Of a DNA stretch of 64,000 nucleotides, positions 1 through 9,134 are shown piece after piece. The stretch is from CAVZYN01 sp963779515 (GTDB taxonomy: Bacteria; Pseudomonadota; Alphaproteobacteria; Rhizobiales; Hyphomicrobiaceae). Both the position numbers and the translations under genes were made by a program. The stretch is taken from positions 62,001 through 126,000 of the forward strand of contig CAVZYN010000001.1 in the NCBI GenBank assembly GCA_963779515.1, given 5' to 3'. Within the stretch, counting starts at the first letter, position 1. Every line of letters begins with the position of its first letter. The notes below the pieces were generated by a model. It did not search any database. It was not told where the DNA came from and was given only the letters and a program-made list of their open reading frames with translations.

Positions 1-276
1 CATGGTATTGAGCATCGGCAGCAGTGCGTCACTGTCGGCGGCGTCCCAACCGTCGAAGAAGCCGCGGCTGCGGAATTCGGTACCGAAGATCTCGCAGATC
101 CGGGTGCCGGCCAGGCGATAGCGGAAGCTTTCCGATTGAACCCGCTCGAGAATGAAGGTTTCCGACAGAATCCCTGTAATACGCGATGGTTCGATCTCGA
201 ACCGGCGCGGCGCCAGACGGCCGGCCCGTAGCTCGTTCCAGTAGTCGAACAGGATCTGATTAGTACGCTGCTTCAT
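1..276 (-). CDS. PAS-domain protein (PAS_5 family), C-terminus beyond window
   Basis: Reading leftward from the ATG at 276, 92 codons are open to the window edge, so only the N-terminal part is present. The protein begins MKQRTNQILFDYWNELRAGR and continues with a pattern (W..LR.GR.AP.R..I.P..I..IL...FIL, then RYRLAGTRICEIFG) that I recognise as the alphaproteobacterial PAS_5 family. Members are small cytoplasmic sensor-like proteins of mostly unknown ligand, sometimes found with PilZ domains. A plausible ribosome site, AGGA, lies about nine bases before the ATG. Family assignment is from pattern memory; the ligand and partner are unknown. Confidence 0.7.
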   Translation of the reverse strand, partial: MKQRTNQILFDYWNELRAGRLAPRRFEIEPSRITGILSETFILERVQSESFRYRLAGTRICEIFGTEFRSRGFFDGWDAADSDALLPMLNTM

Positions 277-453
277 TCGCGGTCCTGGCCGAACCACGAT
301 ACTGTGGTGCGGCGGTTCTTAGGTAAGCGGCCGCTATTCCGCCGTTCCGGACTGGAACGGTGAATGGCCCTGTTGAACTGACAACATCCATGGGAGCAGC
401 TTTCGTGCCAGCATCCCGTCCGTCGAGGCAATCGGGCAATCACCGGAGACACA

Positions 454-1107
454 ATGACGTCAGGGCCGATTATTGGACCGCCAAAATGGGTCGTGCTGGC
501 GCTGACCGCGGCGCTTGCGCTCATTCACGGCGCCCAGTGGTTGCAGCCGCCGCGCGTGGCCAACTGGTGGTTCGAGGCGCTTGCGGTGGTGCCTGGACGG
601 TTATGGGACACTGGTCTTGGCCTGGCGGGCGGCGAGATTGTGCGGGCCACATCGCTCCTGACGCACATGTTCGTCCACGCGGATGCGACGCATCTGTTGA
701 TGAATGCCATGGCGCTGATTTCATTCGCCCCGGAGGTCGCACTGCGTCTTGGCGTCGTACGTTTCCTGGCGTTCTTTGTGGTGACGGGGATCTGCGGCGC
801 CGCGCTCTACATCGCACTCAATGCGGATAGTTTTGCGCCGATGATCGGGGCGTCCGGCGCCATCTCGGGGCTGCTCGGCGGGCTCTTGCGCATCCCTGGG
901 CGCGGCATGCGCATGCCGCTCCAGGACGCGATCCGCAGCAAGCACGTGCTGACGTCGATCGCAATGTTCTTGGTCATCGATGCCGTGATCGTCAACAGCG
1001 GCGCGATGGGGCAGGGGGGCATCGCCTGGGAAGCGCATCTCGGCGGCTTGATCAGCGGTTTTCTGCTGTTCGATATCTTTGATCCGTTACCGCGTCGTCG
1101 TCAGTAG
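454..1107 (+). CDS. rhomboid family intramembrane serine protease
   Basis: This 217-residue integral membrane protein has the rhomboid signature. Helix 2 carries the H75-x4-H80-x3-N84 motif, the serine motif GASG puts the nucleophile at Ser134, and the partner histidine is His195 in the EAHLGG segment of the last helix. Rhomboids cut membrane-spanning substrates inside the bilayer. The hydrophobic segments (about 10-30, 65-90, 100-122, 127-145, 165-182 and 188-207) give the six-helix core. The start is supported by GGAG shortly upstream. It stands alone between a divergent PAS gene and a convergent dehydrogenase gene, so the substrate cannot be inferred from neighbours. Confidence 0.88.
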   Translation: MTSGPIIGPPKWVVLALTAALALIHGAQWLQPPRVANWWFEALAVVPGRLWDTGLGLAGGEIVRATSLLTHMFVHADATHLLMNAMALISFAPEVALRLGVVRFLAFFVVTGICGAALYIALNADSFAPMIGASGAISGLLGGLLRIPGRGMRMPLQDAIRSKHVLTSIAMFLVIDAVIVNSGAMGQGGIAWEAHLGGLISGFLLFDIFDPLPRRRQ

Positions 1108-1118
1108 CCGCGTCGTCG

Positions 1119-1892
1119 TCAATAGATGGTGACGCCGCTATCGACCGACATGATCTGGCCAGTCGTGACCGCCAATTCGTCCGAGGCGAGATAGACAGCC
1201 ATGTCCGCGATATGGACCGGCAAGGCCATGCCGAGCAGATGGCTCGCCGCCAGTTTCTCGAGCGCGGTGTTCCCGGCCAGCAGCTTCTTGGCGCGGTCGG
1301 TTTGTGTGATCGACGGCGCGATCGCGTTCACGCGGATCTTGTGGGGTGCGTATTCGAGCGCCATGGAGCGCGTCAGCGCGGCAACACCGCCTTTCGCCGC
1401 CGTGTAGCAATCGCGGCCAGCAACGCCCATCAGCGCCAAGCTCGACGTCATGTTGATCACTGAACCGCCGCCCGCTTTGATGATTTCTGGGATTGCGACC
1501 TTGGCGCAGAGGAAGGTTCCGAACAGGTCGAGCTTGATGACACGCCAGAATTCTTCCTCCGGCGCGTCTGTCACGGGACCGTCTGCGGGTGTCGAGCCGC
1601 CGGCGTTGTTGTGCAGGATGTGGAGCGCGCCGAAGCGTTTGACGGTCTCGCCGACCGCCGCCGTCACATGCGCCTTGTCAGTGATGTCGCAGAACACGAA
1701 GTGCGCGTCACCGCCCGCGTTCCCAGCTTTGCCGCGCGCCGCTGCAGCCGCTGCCTCGCCGAGATCGCGATTGATGTCGGTCAGCACGACCTTGGCGCCC
1801 TCCTCGACAAAGCGCTCAACGGTTGCGCGACCAATGCCGCCGCCGCCGCCCGTGACGAACGCGACTTTTCCGGCGAGGCGGGGTCCTGGCAT
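1119..1892 (-). CDS. SDR family NAD(P)-dependent oxidoreductase
   Basis: A classical short-chain dehydrogenase of 257 residues counted from the ATG at 1892, which has a GGGAA ribosome site; a TTG six bases further upstream is possible. The Rossmann glycine motif TGGGGGIG lies near residues 15-21 and NNAG near 95-98. The catalytic Ser is in the TSS motif near 150, and the YxxxK pair falls in YTAAK near residues 163-167. A C-terminal MSVDSG segment is also typical. An acidic residue after the second strand (TDINRD) suggests NAD(H) preference. The substrate cannot be read from sequence; neighbours point to catabolism or detoxification rather than fatty acid synthesis. Confidence 0.88.
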   Translation of the reverse strand: MPGPRLAGKVAFVTGGGGGIGRATVERFVEEGAKVVLTDINRDLGEAAAAAARGKAGNAGGDAHFVFCDITDKAHVTAAVGETVKRFGALHILHNNAGGSTPADGPVTDAPEEEFWRVIKLDLFGTFLCAKVAIPEIIKAGGGSVINMTSSLALMGVAGRDCYTAAKGGVAALTRSMALEYAPHKIRVNAIAPSITQTDRAKKLLAGNTALEKLAASHLLGMALPVHIADMAVYLASDELAVTTGQIMSVDSGVTIY

Positions 1893-1970
1893 GCGCAATT
1901 CCCGTGTTGGACTGTTGTGAGAATGTCATTATCAAGGGCGGGGTGATGGTCGGCAACACGTGGATTTCAC

Positions 1971-2957
1971 ATGGCACTCAGAATTGTTTTCATGGCTGGT
2001 GCGATCGCCGCCTCGTCCACGGCGGCCTCGGCGCAAGACTGGCCCAATAAAAACATCACCATGCTGGTGCCCTTCGCGGCCGGCGGCGGCATTGACACCA
2101 GCGCCCGGGTCCAGGCGCAGGCCCTGTCGGAGGTGCTCGGCCAGAGCGTCGTCGTCGAGAACGTCGGCGCGGCGGGCGGCACCGTCGGCACCGGCCGCGT
2201 CGCCAAGGCGGCGCCCGATGGCTACACCTTCATGATCGGCAACACCGGGACCCATGGGTACAGCCCGACGCTCTACAAAAAACTTCCCTATGATGCGATC
2301 GCCGATTTCGAGCCGATTGGACTGACGACCGAGTCCCCGCGCATCCTGGTGGTGCGCAAGGATTTGCCGGTGAACAATCTGCAGGAGTTCATCGCGTACG
2401 CCAAAGCCAACCAGGACAAAATGCAGTATGGCTCCGCCGGTGTCGGCTCCGGCACACACTTGCCCTGCGCCCGCATGAACACCTCGCTGGGTCTCAAGAT
2501 CGCGCATGTGCCGTATCGCGGCGCCGGGCCAGCGATGCAAGACCTCGTCGGCGGCCGAATTGACTACATGTGCGACACCATCCAGACCGGGGCCGAACAG
2601 GCGAAGTCCGGCACCGTCAAAGGTATTGCTGTGATGGCGCCGAAGCGTGTCTCGATCATTCCGGATCTGCCGACCACGGGCGAGCAGGGCGTCCCCGACA
2701 TCGATGCCACCGTCTGGAATGCGTTCTTCTTCCCCAAGGGGACGCCCAAGGAGATCGTCCTGAAGATGAATCAGGCTTTGGGTAAAGTGGTGGAGCGGCC
2801 GGACGTGCAGAAGCGCATGGAGGTCTTGGGCCTCGACATTCTGCCCCCCGCGCAGCGCACGCCCGACTATCTCGTCCAGTATCTGCCGAAGGAGATCGAG
2901 CGCTGGGGCAAGGTCATTCAAGACGCGGGGCTCGCCGGCATTGCGGGTGGCCCCTGA
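1971..2957 (+). CDS. TctC/Bug family tripartite tricarboxylate transporter binding protein
   Basis: This 328-residue protein has a cleavable signal peptide (residues 1 to about 21, ending ASA before QDWP). It then shows the Bug fold hallmarks: ITMLVPFAAGGG..D, AGGTVGTG near residue 68, and PDGYTFMIGN. Such proteins bind small carboxylates in the periplasm and feed a TctA/TctB membrane pair. No tctA or tctB lies nearby, so this is an orphan receptor, which is common for the Bug family. It precedes the thiamine-diphosphate enzyme by 47 bases on the same strand, so a carboxylated ligand related to that enzyme's substrate is a reasonable guess only. Confidence 0.88.
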   Translation: MALRIVFMAGAIAASSTAASAQDWPNKNITMLVPFAAGGGIDTSARVQAQALSEVLGQSVVVENVGAAGGTVGTGRVAKAAPDGYTFMIGNTGTHGYSPTLYKKLPYDAIADFEPIGLTTESPRILVVRKDLPVNNLQEFIAYAKANQDKMQYGSAGVGSGTHLPCARMNTSLGLKIAHVPYRGAGPAMQDLVGGRIDYMCDTIQTGAEQAKSGTVKGIAVMAPKRVSIIPDLPTTGEQGVPDIDATVWNAFFFPKGTPKEIVLKMNQALGKVVERPDVQKRMEVLGLDILPPAQRTPDYLVQYLPKEIERWGKVIQDAGLAGIAGGP

Positions 2958-3004
2958 TTGGCGGCGATTGACGGGCGGACAGTAGCTGCACTTCGAGTTG
3001 CGAG

Positions 3005-4705
3005 ATGACCATGGCTGCAGACAAGAAACCGAAGCTCTACGAAGCGCTCGCCGCCGCCTTTGTCGCCGAAGGCATCGACACGCAGTTCGCGCTGATGGGC
3101 GACGGCAACATGCACTGGTCGACGGCGCTGGCGGCGTTTCCCGGCGTGCAGACCATTCACGTGCGGCATGAGCATGCAGCCCTTTCAGCGGCCATGTCCT
3201 ACCATGTCGCGACAGGGCGCATCGCGGCGGTCTCCGTCACCTGCGGTCCGGGCCTGACACAACTGATGACCGCGCTGCCGGCGGCCGAGCGCGCACGCAT
3301 TCCGGTTGTCATTCTCGCAGGCGAAACCCCGATCAACGCCAAGTTCTACAATCAGGCGATCGATCATGCACCATTCATCGCGGCCTGCGGCGCGCATTAC
3401 ATTCAGGCGCACAGTCTGCCGCGGATGCTCGATCATGTGCGGGAAGCGTTTCACATCGCACGCCACGATCGCCGTCCGGTCGTGCTCGGCGTGCCGTATG
3501 ACATGCAGAAGCTGCCATTCGAGCAGGCGACACCCTACAAATCATCTGCGAGCCTCGTACCGCACGCCGGGCGTCCGCAGCCGGATCCGGAGCTGGTGGC
3601 GGCGCTGATCGAGAAGCTCAAGACCGCAAAGCGTCCGGTGATTATCGGTGGCCGCGGCGTGTTGCGGTCCGGCGCGACCGAGGCTGTCGTCGCGCTCGCC
3701 GATCGCTGCGGGGCAGCGCTTGCCAATACGCTCCCCGTGCGCGGGCTCTTCGACCATCATCCTTACGGCATGGGCGTTTCGGGTGGCTATGGGTCGACGC
3801 TGCTGAAGGAGGTTTGTGGATCGGCCGACCTCGTCGTCGCCTTTGGTGCGAGCCTTGCCTATTACACGTCTGATGGCGGGTCGCTGTTCCCGCAGGCGAC
3901 GCTGGTGCAGATCGACGAAGCGCCGCGCGGACTGAAGGACGGTATGGCGCCGCCGCACATGCTGATCAAGGCGGATGCGAAGGCGGCAGCCGAGGTGATC
4001 ACCGCGGCGCTCGATCGCGCGCTTGGCACGGGCAAGCCAACCGCTGCAATGATTCGCTCGAAGGAGCTGGCGCATCGGATCGCGCACGATCCGGCCGATG
4101 ATGCCACGTTTGATATCGCGCCGGGCGTGATCGACCCACGCGCGGTGATCCGCGCCTTGGATCAGGTGATCCCGAAGGATTGGGATATCGTCAGCGGCTC
4201 AGGCCATCAGGCGTATTTCAACGCGTCGATGCGTGGCCGGCCGCCGACGCGCTTCACGGCGATCCGCGAGTTCGGCGCGGTCGGCAACGGCCTGCCGTAT
4301 GCACTCGGGGTCGCGGCGGCACGGCGCAACAACGGCAAAGTCGTTCTGATCGAAGGCGACGGCGGCTTCCTGATGCACATTCAGGAACTGGAAACGTTAA
4401 AGCGTTACGGCCTGCGCGTTCTGATCTGCATCATGAACGATGGCGCCTATGGCTCCGAGATCCACAAGCTGCGCGCCGACGGCGTCGATGACAGCGGCGC
4501 GATCTTCGGGCGCCCGACGTTCGAGTCGATCGCCAAGGGATTTGGTTTGCGCGGCGCGGAGGTGCGCGATGTCCGTGATTTCGCGGATTTGTTTTCCGCT
4601 TTCGAACGCCAGCCCCACGCCGAGCTTTGGAACATCCAGATTTCGGATCAGGTCACCGCGCCGTCGATGCGCAAGCTCGTCGCCAGGGGGCACGGGGTGA
4701 TGTGA
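3005..4705 (+). CDS. thiamine-diphosphate-dependent enzyme (acetolactate synthase-like)
   Basis: The 566-residue protein has the three-domain layout of the TPP decarboxylase/acetolactate synthase superfamily. The N-terminal pyrimidine-binding domain has the activating glutamate in RHEHAA (Glu56). The central domain is the Rossmann-like PVIIGGRG region. The C-terminal pyrophosphate-binding domain has the GDG(x24)N motif from residue 451 to Asn478. It lacks obvious features fixing it as IlvB, benzoylformate decarboxylase or oxalyl-CoA decarboxylase. It is probably co-transcribed with the upstream tctC-like gene. The start chosen is the ATG at 3005; a second ATG six bases on is equally plausible. 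Confidence 0.85.
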   Translation: MTMAADKKPKLYEALAAAFVAEGIDTQFALMGDGNMHWSTALAAFPGVQTIHVRHEHAALSAAMSYHVATGRIAAVSVTCGPGLTQLMTALPAAERARIPVVILAGETPINAKFYNQAIDHAPFIAACGAHYIQAHSLPRMLDHVREAFHIARHDRRPVVLGVPYDMQKLPFEQATPYKSSASLVPHAGRPQPDPELVAALIEKLKTAKRPVIIGGRGVLRSGATEAVVALADRCGAALANTLPVRGLFDHHPYGMGVSGGYGSTLLKEVCGSADLVVAFGASLAYYTSDGGSLFPQATLVQIDEAPRGLKDGMAPPHMLIKADAKAAAEVITAALDRALGTGKPTAAMIRSKELAHRIAHDPADDATFDIAPGVIDPRAVIRALDQVIPKDWDIVSGSGHQAYFNASMRGRPPTRFTAIREFGAVGNGLPYALGVAAARRNNGKVVLIEGDGGFLMHIQELETLKRYGLRVLICIMNDGAYGSEIHKLRADGVDDSGAIFGRPTFESIAKGFGLRGAEVRDVRDFADLFSAFERQPHAELWNIQISDQVTAPSMRKLVARGHGVM

Positions 4706-4723
4706 GAGACACAACGTTTACAA

Positions 4724-4843
4724 CCCGCCTCATGGTGAGCCTGTCGAACCATAGGGGGCCCAGGTCACTTTGCTTGCTCGCCTTCAGCAAGACCACGGGC
4801 CGCCTGCCCTTCGACAAGCTCAGGGTGAGGCGGATCGGCATAT
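4724..4843. repeat. long inverted-repeat element, copy 1
   Basis: The gap between the TPP enzyme and prfC holds two facing arms. The left arm (about 4724-4757) contains CCTCATGGTGAGCCTGTCGA and the right arm (about 4806-4841) contains CCCTTCGACAAGCTCAGGG followed by TGAGGCGG. They are imperfect reverse complements of each other around a ~45-base spacer. The same arms recur at 24326-24533. It is an intergenic palindromic element of the kind found widely in Alphaproteobacteria; sitting between two convergent genes, it may also act as a transcription stop. Confidence 0.75.
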
Positions 4844-4894
4844 CGCCTCGCTTTCGATGGGCTCAGTGTAAGGGCGGTGGCGGAAGGCAGCGCA

Positions 4895-6514
4895 TCACCC
4901 GCTCGTCGTCTTGATCTCGACGAACTTGATGTCGGGGTTCTTGTCGGAGGTCCAGCGCAGGTCGAAGTCGGAGGCAGCGAGAAACACCTGATCGCCATCG
5001 AGATCGAGGGCAACGGATGAGCGGCTCTTGGCGACGAAGGCAGCCAGCGCTTTCGGGTCGTCCGCCTGCAGCCAGCGCACAGCCGCATAGGACGTGTCCT
5101 CGAAGCCGATCGGCAACCCATACTCGTTGGTGAGGCGATCCTCCAGAACGTCGAGCTGCAGCGCGCCGACAACTCCGACGATCGGCTGCGTGCCATCGAT
5201 CGGCGAGAACAGTTGCACGACGCCTTCCTCGGCCATTTCCTTCAGGGCGTCCTTGAGTTTCTTGGCGCGGATCGCGTCTTCGAGGCGGATGCGGCGCAGA
5301 ATCTCGGGCGCGAAACTCGGGATCCCCACAAAGGTCACGTCTTCGCCTTCGGTCAGCGCGTCGCCAATCTTGAGCAGCCCTTTGTTCGGAATGCCGACAA
5401 CGTCGCCGGCGTAGGCTTCCTCGGCGAGCGAGCGATCCTGCGCGAAGAAGAACTGCGGTGATTGCAGCACCATGTTGCGGCCGGTGCGCGGCACCTTCAC
5501 TTTCATGCCGCGGGTGAGCTTGCCCGAACAGACGCGCATGAAGGCGATGCGGTCGCGGTGGTTGGGGTCCATGTTCGCCTGGATCTTGAAAATGAGCCCG
5601 GTCATGGCACGCTCGTTCGCCTGGATATCGCGGGTGGCGGTTTTCTGGCTGCGCGGCGGCGGCGCGTGCGCGATCAACGCGTCGAGCAGATCACGGACGC
5701 CGAAGTTGCGCAGCGCGCTGCCGAAGAACACCGGCGTCAACGCGCCATGCCGGAAGGTCTCGAAATCAAAGCGCCCGCACGCGCCTTCCACCAGCTCCAT
5801 CTCGTCACGCCAGCGTGCCGCCACGTCCGCTTCGAGCAGCTCGGCAATCTGAGGATCGCCCGGACCGGAGACCGGAATCCCATCGTCGTCTTTGTCGATC
5901 TGGCGGATGCGCGGCGTATTGAGGTCGTAGGTGCCCTGGAACTCGCGGCCGCGCCCGATCGGCCAGACCATCGGCGCGGTGTCGAGGGCGAGCGTCTTCT
6001 CGATCTCGTCGAGGAGATCGAGCGGATCGCGCGACTCCCGGTCCATCTTGTTGATGAAGGTGATGATGGGGATGTCGCGCAGCCGGCAGATTTCGAACAG
6101 TTTGCGAGTTCGCGCCTCGATGCCGCGCGCGCCGTCGATCACCATGATCGCCGAGTCGACGGCGGTCAGCGTGCGATAGGTATGGTCAGAGAAGTCCTCG
6201 TGACCCGGCGTATCGAGCAGGTTGAAGACCGCGCCGCCGTAGTCGAACGTCATCACGGACGTCGCAACCGAGATCCCGCGTTCCTTTTCGATCGCCATCC
6301 AGTCGGAGCGCGTGGTGCGGCGTCCGCCCTTGGCTTTGACGTGGCCGGCGAGCTGGATTGCGCCGCCGAACAACAAAAGCTTCTCCGTGAGCGTCGTCTT
6401 GCCGGCGTCGGGATGCGAGATGATCGCAAACGTGCGCCGCCGCGCGATCTGGCTGTCCATGGGGTTTGGCGGCTTCGCCAGGGCGGACTGGTCGGCAAGG
6501 GGATCATGCGTCAT
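4895..6514 (-). CDS. prfC: peptide chain release factor 3
   Basis: RF3 is a translational GTPase that removes RF1/RF2 from the ribosome after termination. The 539-residue length fits the family. The G1 P-loop is HPDAGKTT (residues 34-41). It is followed by the RF3-type switch I segment GGRRTTRSDWM, the G3 motif DTPGHEDFSDHTYR and the G4 motif NKMD. Domains 2 and 3 follow. The N-terminal ~19 residues before MDSQIARR are an extension, and that internal methionine is an alternative start. The gene is monocistronic by appearance, flanked by a palindromic repeat downstream and a divergent CBS-protein gene upstream. Confidence 0.96.
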   Translation of the reverse strand: MTHDPLADQSALAKPPNPMDSQIARRRTFAIISHPDAGKTTLTEKLLLFGGAIQLAGHVKAKGGRRTTRSDWMAIEKERGISVATSVMTFDYGGAVFNLLDTPGHEDFSDHTYRTLTAVDSAIMVIDGARGIEARTRKLFEICRLRDIPIITFINKMDRESRDPLDLLDEIEKTLALDTAPMVWPIGRGREFQGTYDLNTPRIRQIDKDDDGIPVSGPGDPQIAELLEADVAARWRDEMELVEGACGRFDFETFRHGALTPVFFGSALRNFGVRDLLDALIAHAPPPRSQKTATRDIQANERAMTGLIFKIQANMDPNHRDRIAFMRVCSGKLTRGMKVKVPRTGRNMVLQSPQFFFAQDRSLAEEAYAGDVVGIPNKGLLKIGDALTEGEDVTFVGIPSFAPEILRRIRLEDAIRAKKLKDALKEMAEEGVVQLFSPIDGTQPIVGVVGALQLDVLEDRLTNEYGLPIGFEDTSYAAVRWLQADDPKALAAFVAKSRSSVALDLDGDQVFLAASDFDLRWTSDKNPDIKFVEIKTTSG

Positions 6515-6784
6515 TGCCGGTCAAATCCTTGTTCGCGGCGCATCAAGTTGGGCTCGCCTTCGCATCGGGCTTCCGCCCTGTCAATCATTCCGGCGGAAAC
6601 ACCGCATCCGGATACCGCAGCGCACCGCTATGGGGTTTCGGTGGCAGCGGCTTTCAACTAATGTGGAACGAGGGAAGGGGTCAGAAGCAGAACGCTGGCT
6701 GGCTACGAGGATTGCTAAGGGCACGTCAATGCCCGGTAGGCCTCAAGCCTATGATCCGCCAGCACGCGGATTGGAGGACGACCC

Positions 6785-7216
6785 ATGAACGTTGCCGCTA
6801 TTTTGCATCATAAGGGCAATTCGGTCACGACCGCTGCGCCCACGGCCACGCTGCAGCAGATCGCGCAGAAGCTTGCGGAAAAGAAGATCGGCACCGTCGT
6901 CATTGTCGGGGCCAAAGGCGAAGTGGTGGGGATCGTCTCCGAGCGCGATGTTGTGCGGTTGTTGGCAAACAACGGGCCGGGCTGCCTGGACAATCCAGCG
7001 TCCGCGGCGATGACGACGAAAGTCGTGACCTGCACGCGCTCCGATACGCTCGATCAGCTCATGGAGTTGATGACGCAAGGGCGCTTCCGGCATCTGCCAG
7101 TGGTCGAAGACGGCCGGCTGATCGGTATTGTTTCCATCGGTGACGTGGTCAAGAACCACATCGCGGAGGTGGAAATGGAGGCCTCTGCGTTGCGCGACTA
7201 TATTGCGCATACCTAG
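6785..7216 (+). CDS. CBS-domain-pair protein
   Basis: A 143-residue cytosolic protein made almost wholly of two CBS motifs. The first is about residues 10-60 (IGTVVIVGAKGEVVGIVSERDVVRLL) and the second about 75-125 (FRHLPVVEDGRLIGIVSIGDVVK). A CBS pair binds adenine nucleotides such as AMP, ATP or NADH and signals energy state. Stand-alone pairs like this are common in Alphaproteobacteria with unknown partners. GGAGG sits six bases or so before the ATG. The gene reads toward pyrG with 142 bases between, so co-transcription is possible but unproven. Confidence 0.92.
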   Translation: MNVAAILHHKGNSVTTAAPTATLQQIAQKLAEKKIGTVVIVGAKGEVVGIVSERDVVRLLANNGPGCLDNPASAAMTTKVVTCTRSDTLDQLMELMTQGRFRHLPVVEDGRLIGIVSIGDVVKNHIAEVEMEASALRDYIAHT

Positions 7217-7358
7217 GCGGCTCGCGCCAAATCGGCTTGCATTCAAGCCACTTGCAAGTCTCATCTCTCATGGCGTCTGCGAGCCACGCGGCAGACGCTA
7301 TGTATAACTGCAGAATTGGTGCTTCGAATCGTGCCGGTTCGCTGTACTTTGCGAGTCC

Positions 7359-8987
7359 ATGACGCGGTATATCTTCATCACCGGCGGCGTGGTGTCTTCG
7401 CTCGGCAAGGGGCTGGCTTCAGCGGCCCTCGGAGCGCTTCTCCAGGCCCGTGGCTATTCGGTTCGGCTACGTAAACTTGATCCGTACTTGAACGTCGATC
7501 CGGGCACCATGAGCCCGTATCAGCACGGCGAGGTATTCGTCACCGACGATGGTGCGGAGACCGACCTCGATCTTGGCCACTACGAACGCTTCACCGGCGT
7601 GCCGGCCAAGAAGTCCGACAACATCACCACCGGCCGCATCTATCAGGACATCCTCGCGAAGGAGCGGCGCGGGGATTATCTCGGCGCGACGGTGCAGGTC
7701 ATCCCGCACGTGACGAACGCCATCAAGGAATTCGTCCTGTCGGGGAACGAGGGTATCGACTTCGTGCTGGTGGAAGTCGGCGGCACCGTTGGCGACATCG
7801 AGGGGCTGCCGTTCTTCGAGGCCATTCGCCAGCTCGGCAACGATCTGCCGCGCGGCCAGTCGATCTACATCCATTTGACGTTGATCCCCTACATTCCGAG
7901 TGCGGGCGAGCTCAAGACCAAGCCGACGCAGCACTCGGTGAAGGAGCTGCGCTCGATCGGCATTCAGCCGAACATCCTGATGTGCCGGTGCGACCGCGAA
8001 GTGCCGAAGGGCGAGCGAAAGAAGATCGCGCTGTTCTGCAACGTGCGCGAGGATGCCGTCATCCAAGCGCTCGACGTTGCCTCGATCTACGACGTGCCGC
8101 TCGCCTATCACCGCGAAGGCCTCGACCGCGAAGTGCTGGCGGCGTTCGGCATCACAGGATCGCCAAAGCCGGATTTGTCGCGCTGGGAAGGCATCAGCCG
8201 CGCCATCGCCAGTCCCGAGGGCGAAGTGACCATTGCCATCGTCGGCAAGTACACGGGTCTGAAGGACGCCTACAAATCGCTCAACGAAGCGCTGACCCAT
8301 GGCGGCATCGCCAATCGCGTCAAGGTGCGCCTCGAGTGGATCGAGAGCGAGGTGTTCGAAAGCGAGGATCCGGCCCCACATCTCGAGGGCGTGCACGGAA
8401 TCCTGGTGCCGGGCGGCTTTGGCGAGCGCGGTGCGGAAGGCAAGATCCTCGCTGCCAAGTTTGCGCGCGAACGCAAGGTGCCCTACTTCGGCATCTGTTT
8501 CGGCATGCAGATGGCGTGCATCGAGGCGGCGCGCAATCTGTGCAACATCACGGACGCGAGTTCGACCGAGTTCGGCGATACCGGCGAGCCGGTGGTCGGG
8601 ACGATGACCGAGTGGATGCACGGCGATCAGCTCGAGATCCGCAAGTCCGGCGGCGATCTCGGCGGCACCATGCGGCTTGGCGCCTTCGCAGCCTCGCTGG
8701 CGGGGAACTCGAAGATTGCCGCGCTCTATGGATCGACGGCGATCAGCGAGCGTCACCGCCACCGGTACGAAGTGAACACCACGTACCGGGATCGGCTCGA
8801 AAAAGCCGGCCTGATCTTCACCGGCATGTCACCCGACGGGTTGCTGCCCGAGACGGTGGAGTATCCGGATCATCCGTGGTTCATCGGCGTGCAGTACCAC
8901 CCGGAACTGAAGTCGCGGCCGTTCGAGCCGCATCCGCTGTTCAAGAGTTTTATCACTGCGGCCATGGAGCAGAGCAGGTTGGTGTAG
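7359..8987 (+). CDS. pyrG: CTP synthase
   Basis: CTP synthase amidates UTP to CTP with ATP and glutamine. The 542-residue protein starts with the synthetase domain P-loop GGVVSSLGKG (residues 9-18). The C-terminal class I glutamine amidotransferase domain carries the nucleophile Cys380 in YFGICFGMQM and the partners His514 and Glu516 in YHPEL. These match the Escherichia coli triad positions within one residue. The ATG at 7359 gives the conserved N-terminus MTRYIFITGGVVS. The usual alphaproteobacterial neighbours secG and eno are absent, but kdsA lies a few genes downstream. Confidence 0.97.
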   Translation: MTRYIFITGGVVSSLGKGLASAALGALLQARGYSVRLRKLDPYLNVDPGTMSPYQHGEVFVTDDGAETDLDLGHYERFTGVPAKKSDNITTGRIYQDILAKERRGDYLGATVQVIPHVTNAIKEFVLSGNEGIDFVLVEVGGTVGDIEGLPFFEAIRQLGNDLPRGQSIYIHLTLIPYIPSAGELKTKPTQHSVKELRSIGIQPNILMCRCDREVPKGERKKIALFCNVREDAVIQALDVASIYDVPLAYHREGLDREVLAAFGITGSPKPDLSRWEGISRAIASPEGEVTIAIVGKYTGLKDAYKSLNEALTHGGIANRVKVRLEWIESEVFESEDPAPHLEGVHGILVPGGFGERGAEGKILAAKFARERKVPYFGICFGMQMACIEAARNLCNITDASSTEFGDTGEPVVGTMTEWMHGDQLEIRKSGGDLGGTMRLGAFAASLAGNSKIAALYGSTAISERHRHRYEVNTTYRDRLEKAGLIFTGMSPDGLLPETVEYPDHPWFIGVQYHPELKSRPFEPHPLFKSFITAAMEQSRLV

Positions 8988-9000
8988 TGCTGTTGGAGTT

Positions 9001-9037
9001 CCTTCTCCCCATTGCAAGAAGGGCAATTGGGAGAAGG
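9001..9037 (+). terminator. hairpin after pyrG
   Basis: CCTTCTCCCCATTGC pairs with GGCAATTGGGAGAAGG around a short AAGAA loop, with a single mismatch, 13 bases past the pyrG stop codon. No run of T follows, so it may be a Rho-assisted stop or mRNA-stabilising stem. The arm sequence resembles the two intergenic hairpins at 32431-32461 and 32629-32657, so it may belong to that repeat family. Confidence 0.55.
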
Positions 9038-9134
9038 AATGAGCCCTTTAATCTGACGCAAACGGCGCCATGTTATATGGTGCGGATGAGGCTGGGCGCG
9101 TTGCCCGGTTGCGGCCGTCGCGGAGGAGTTTGCC

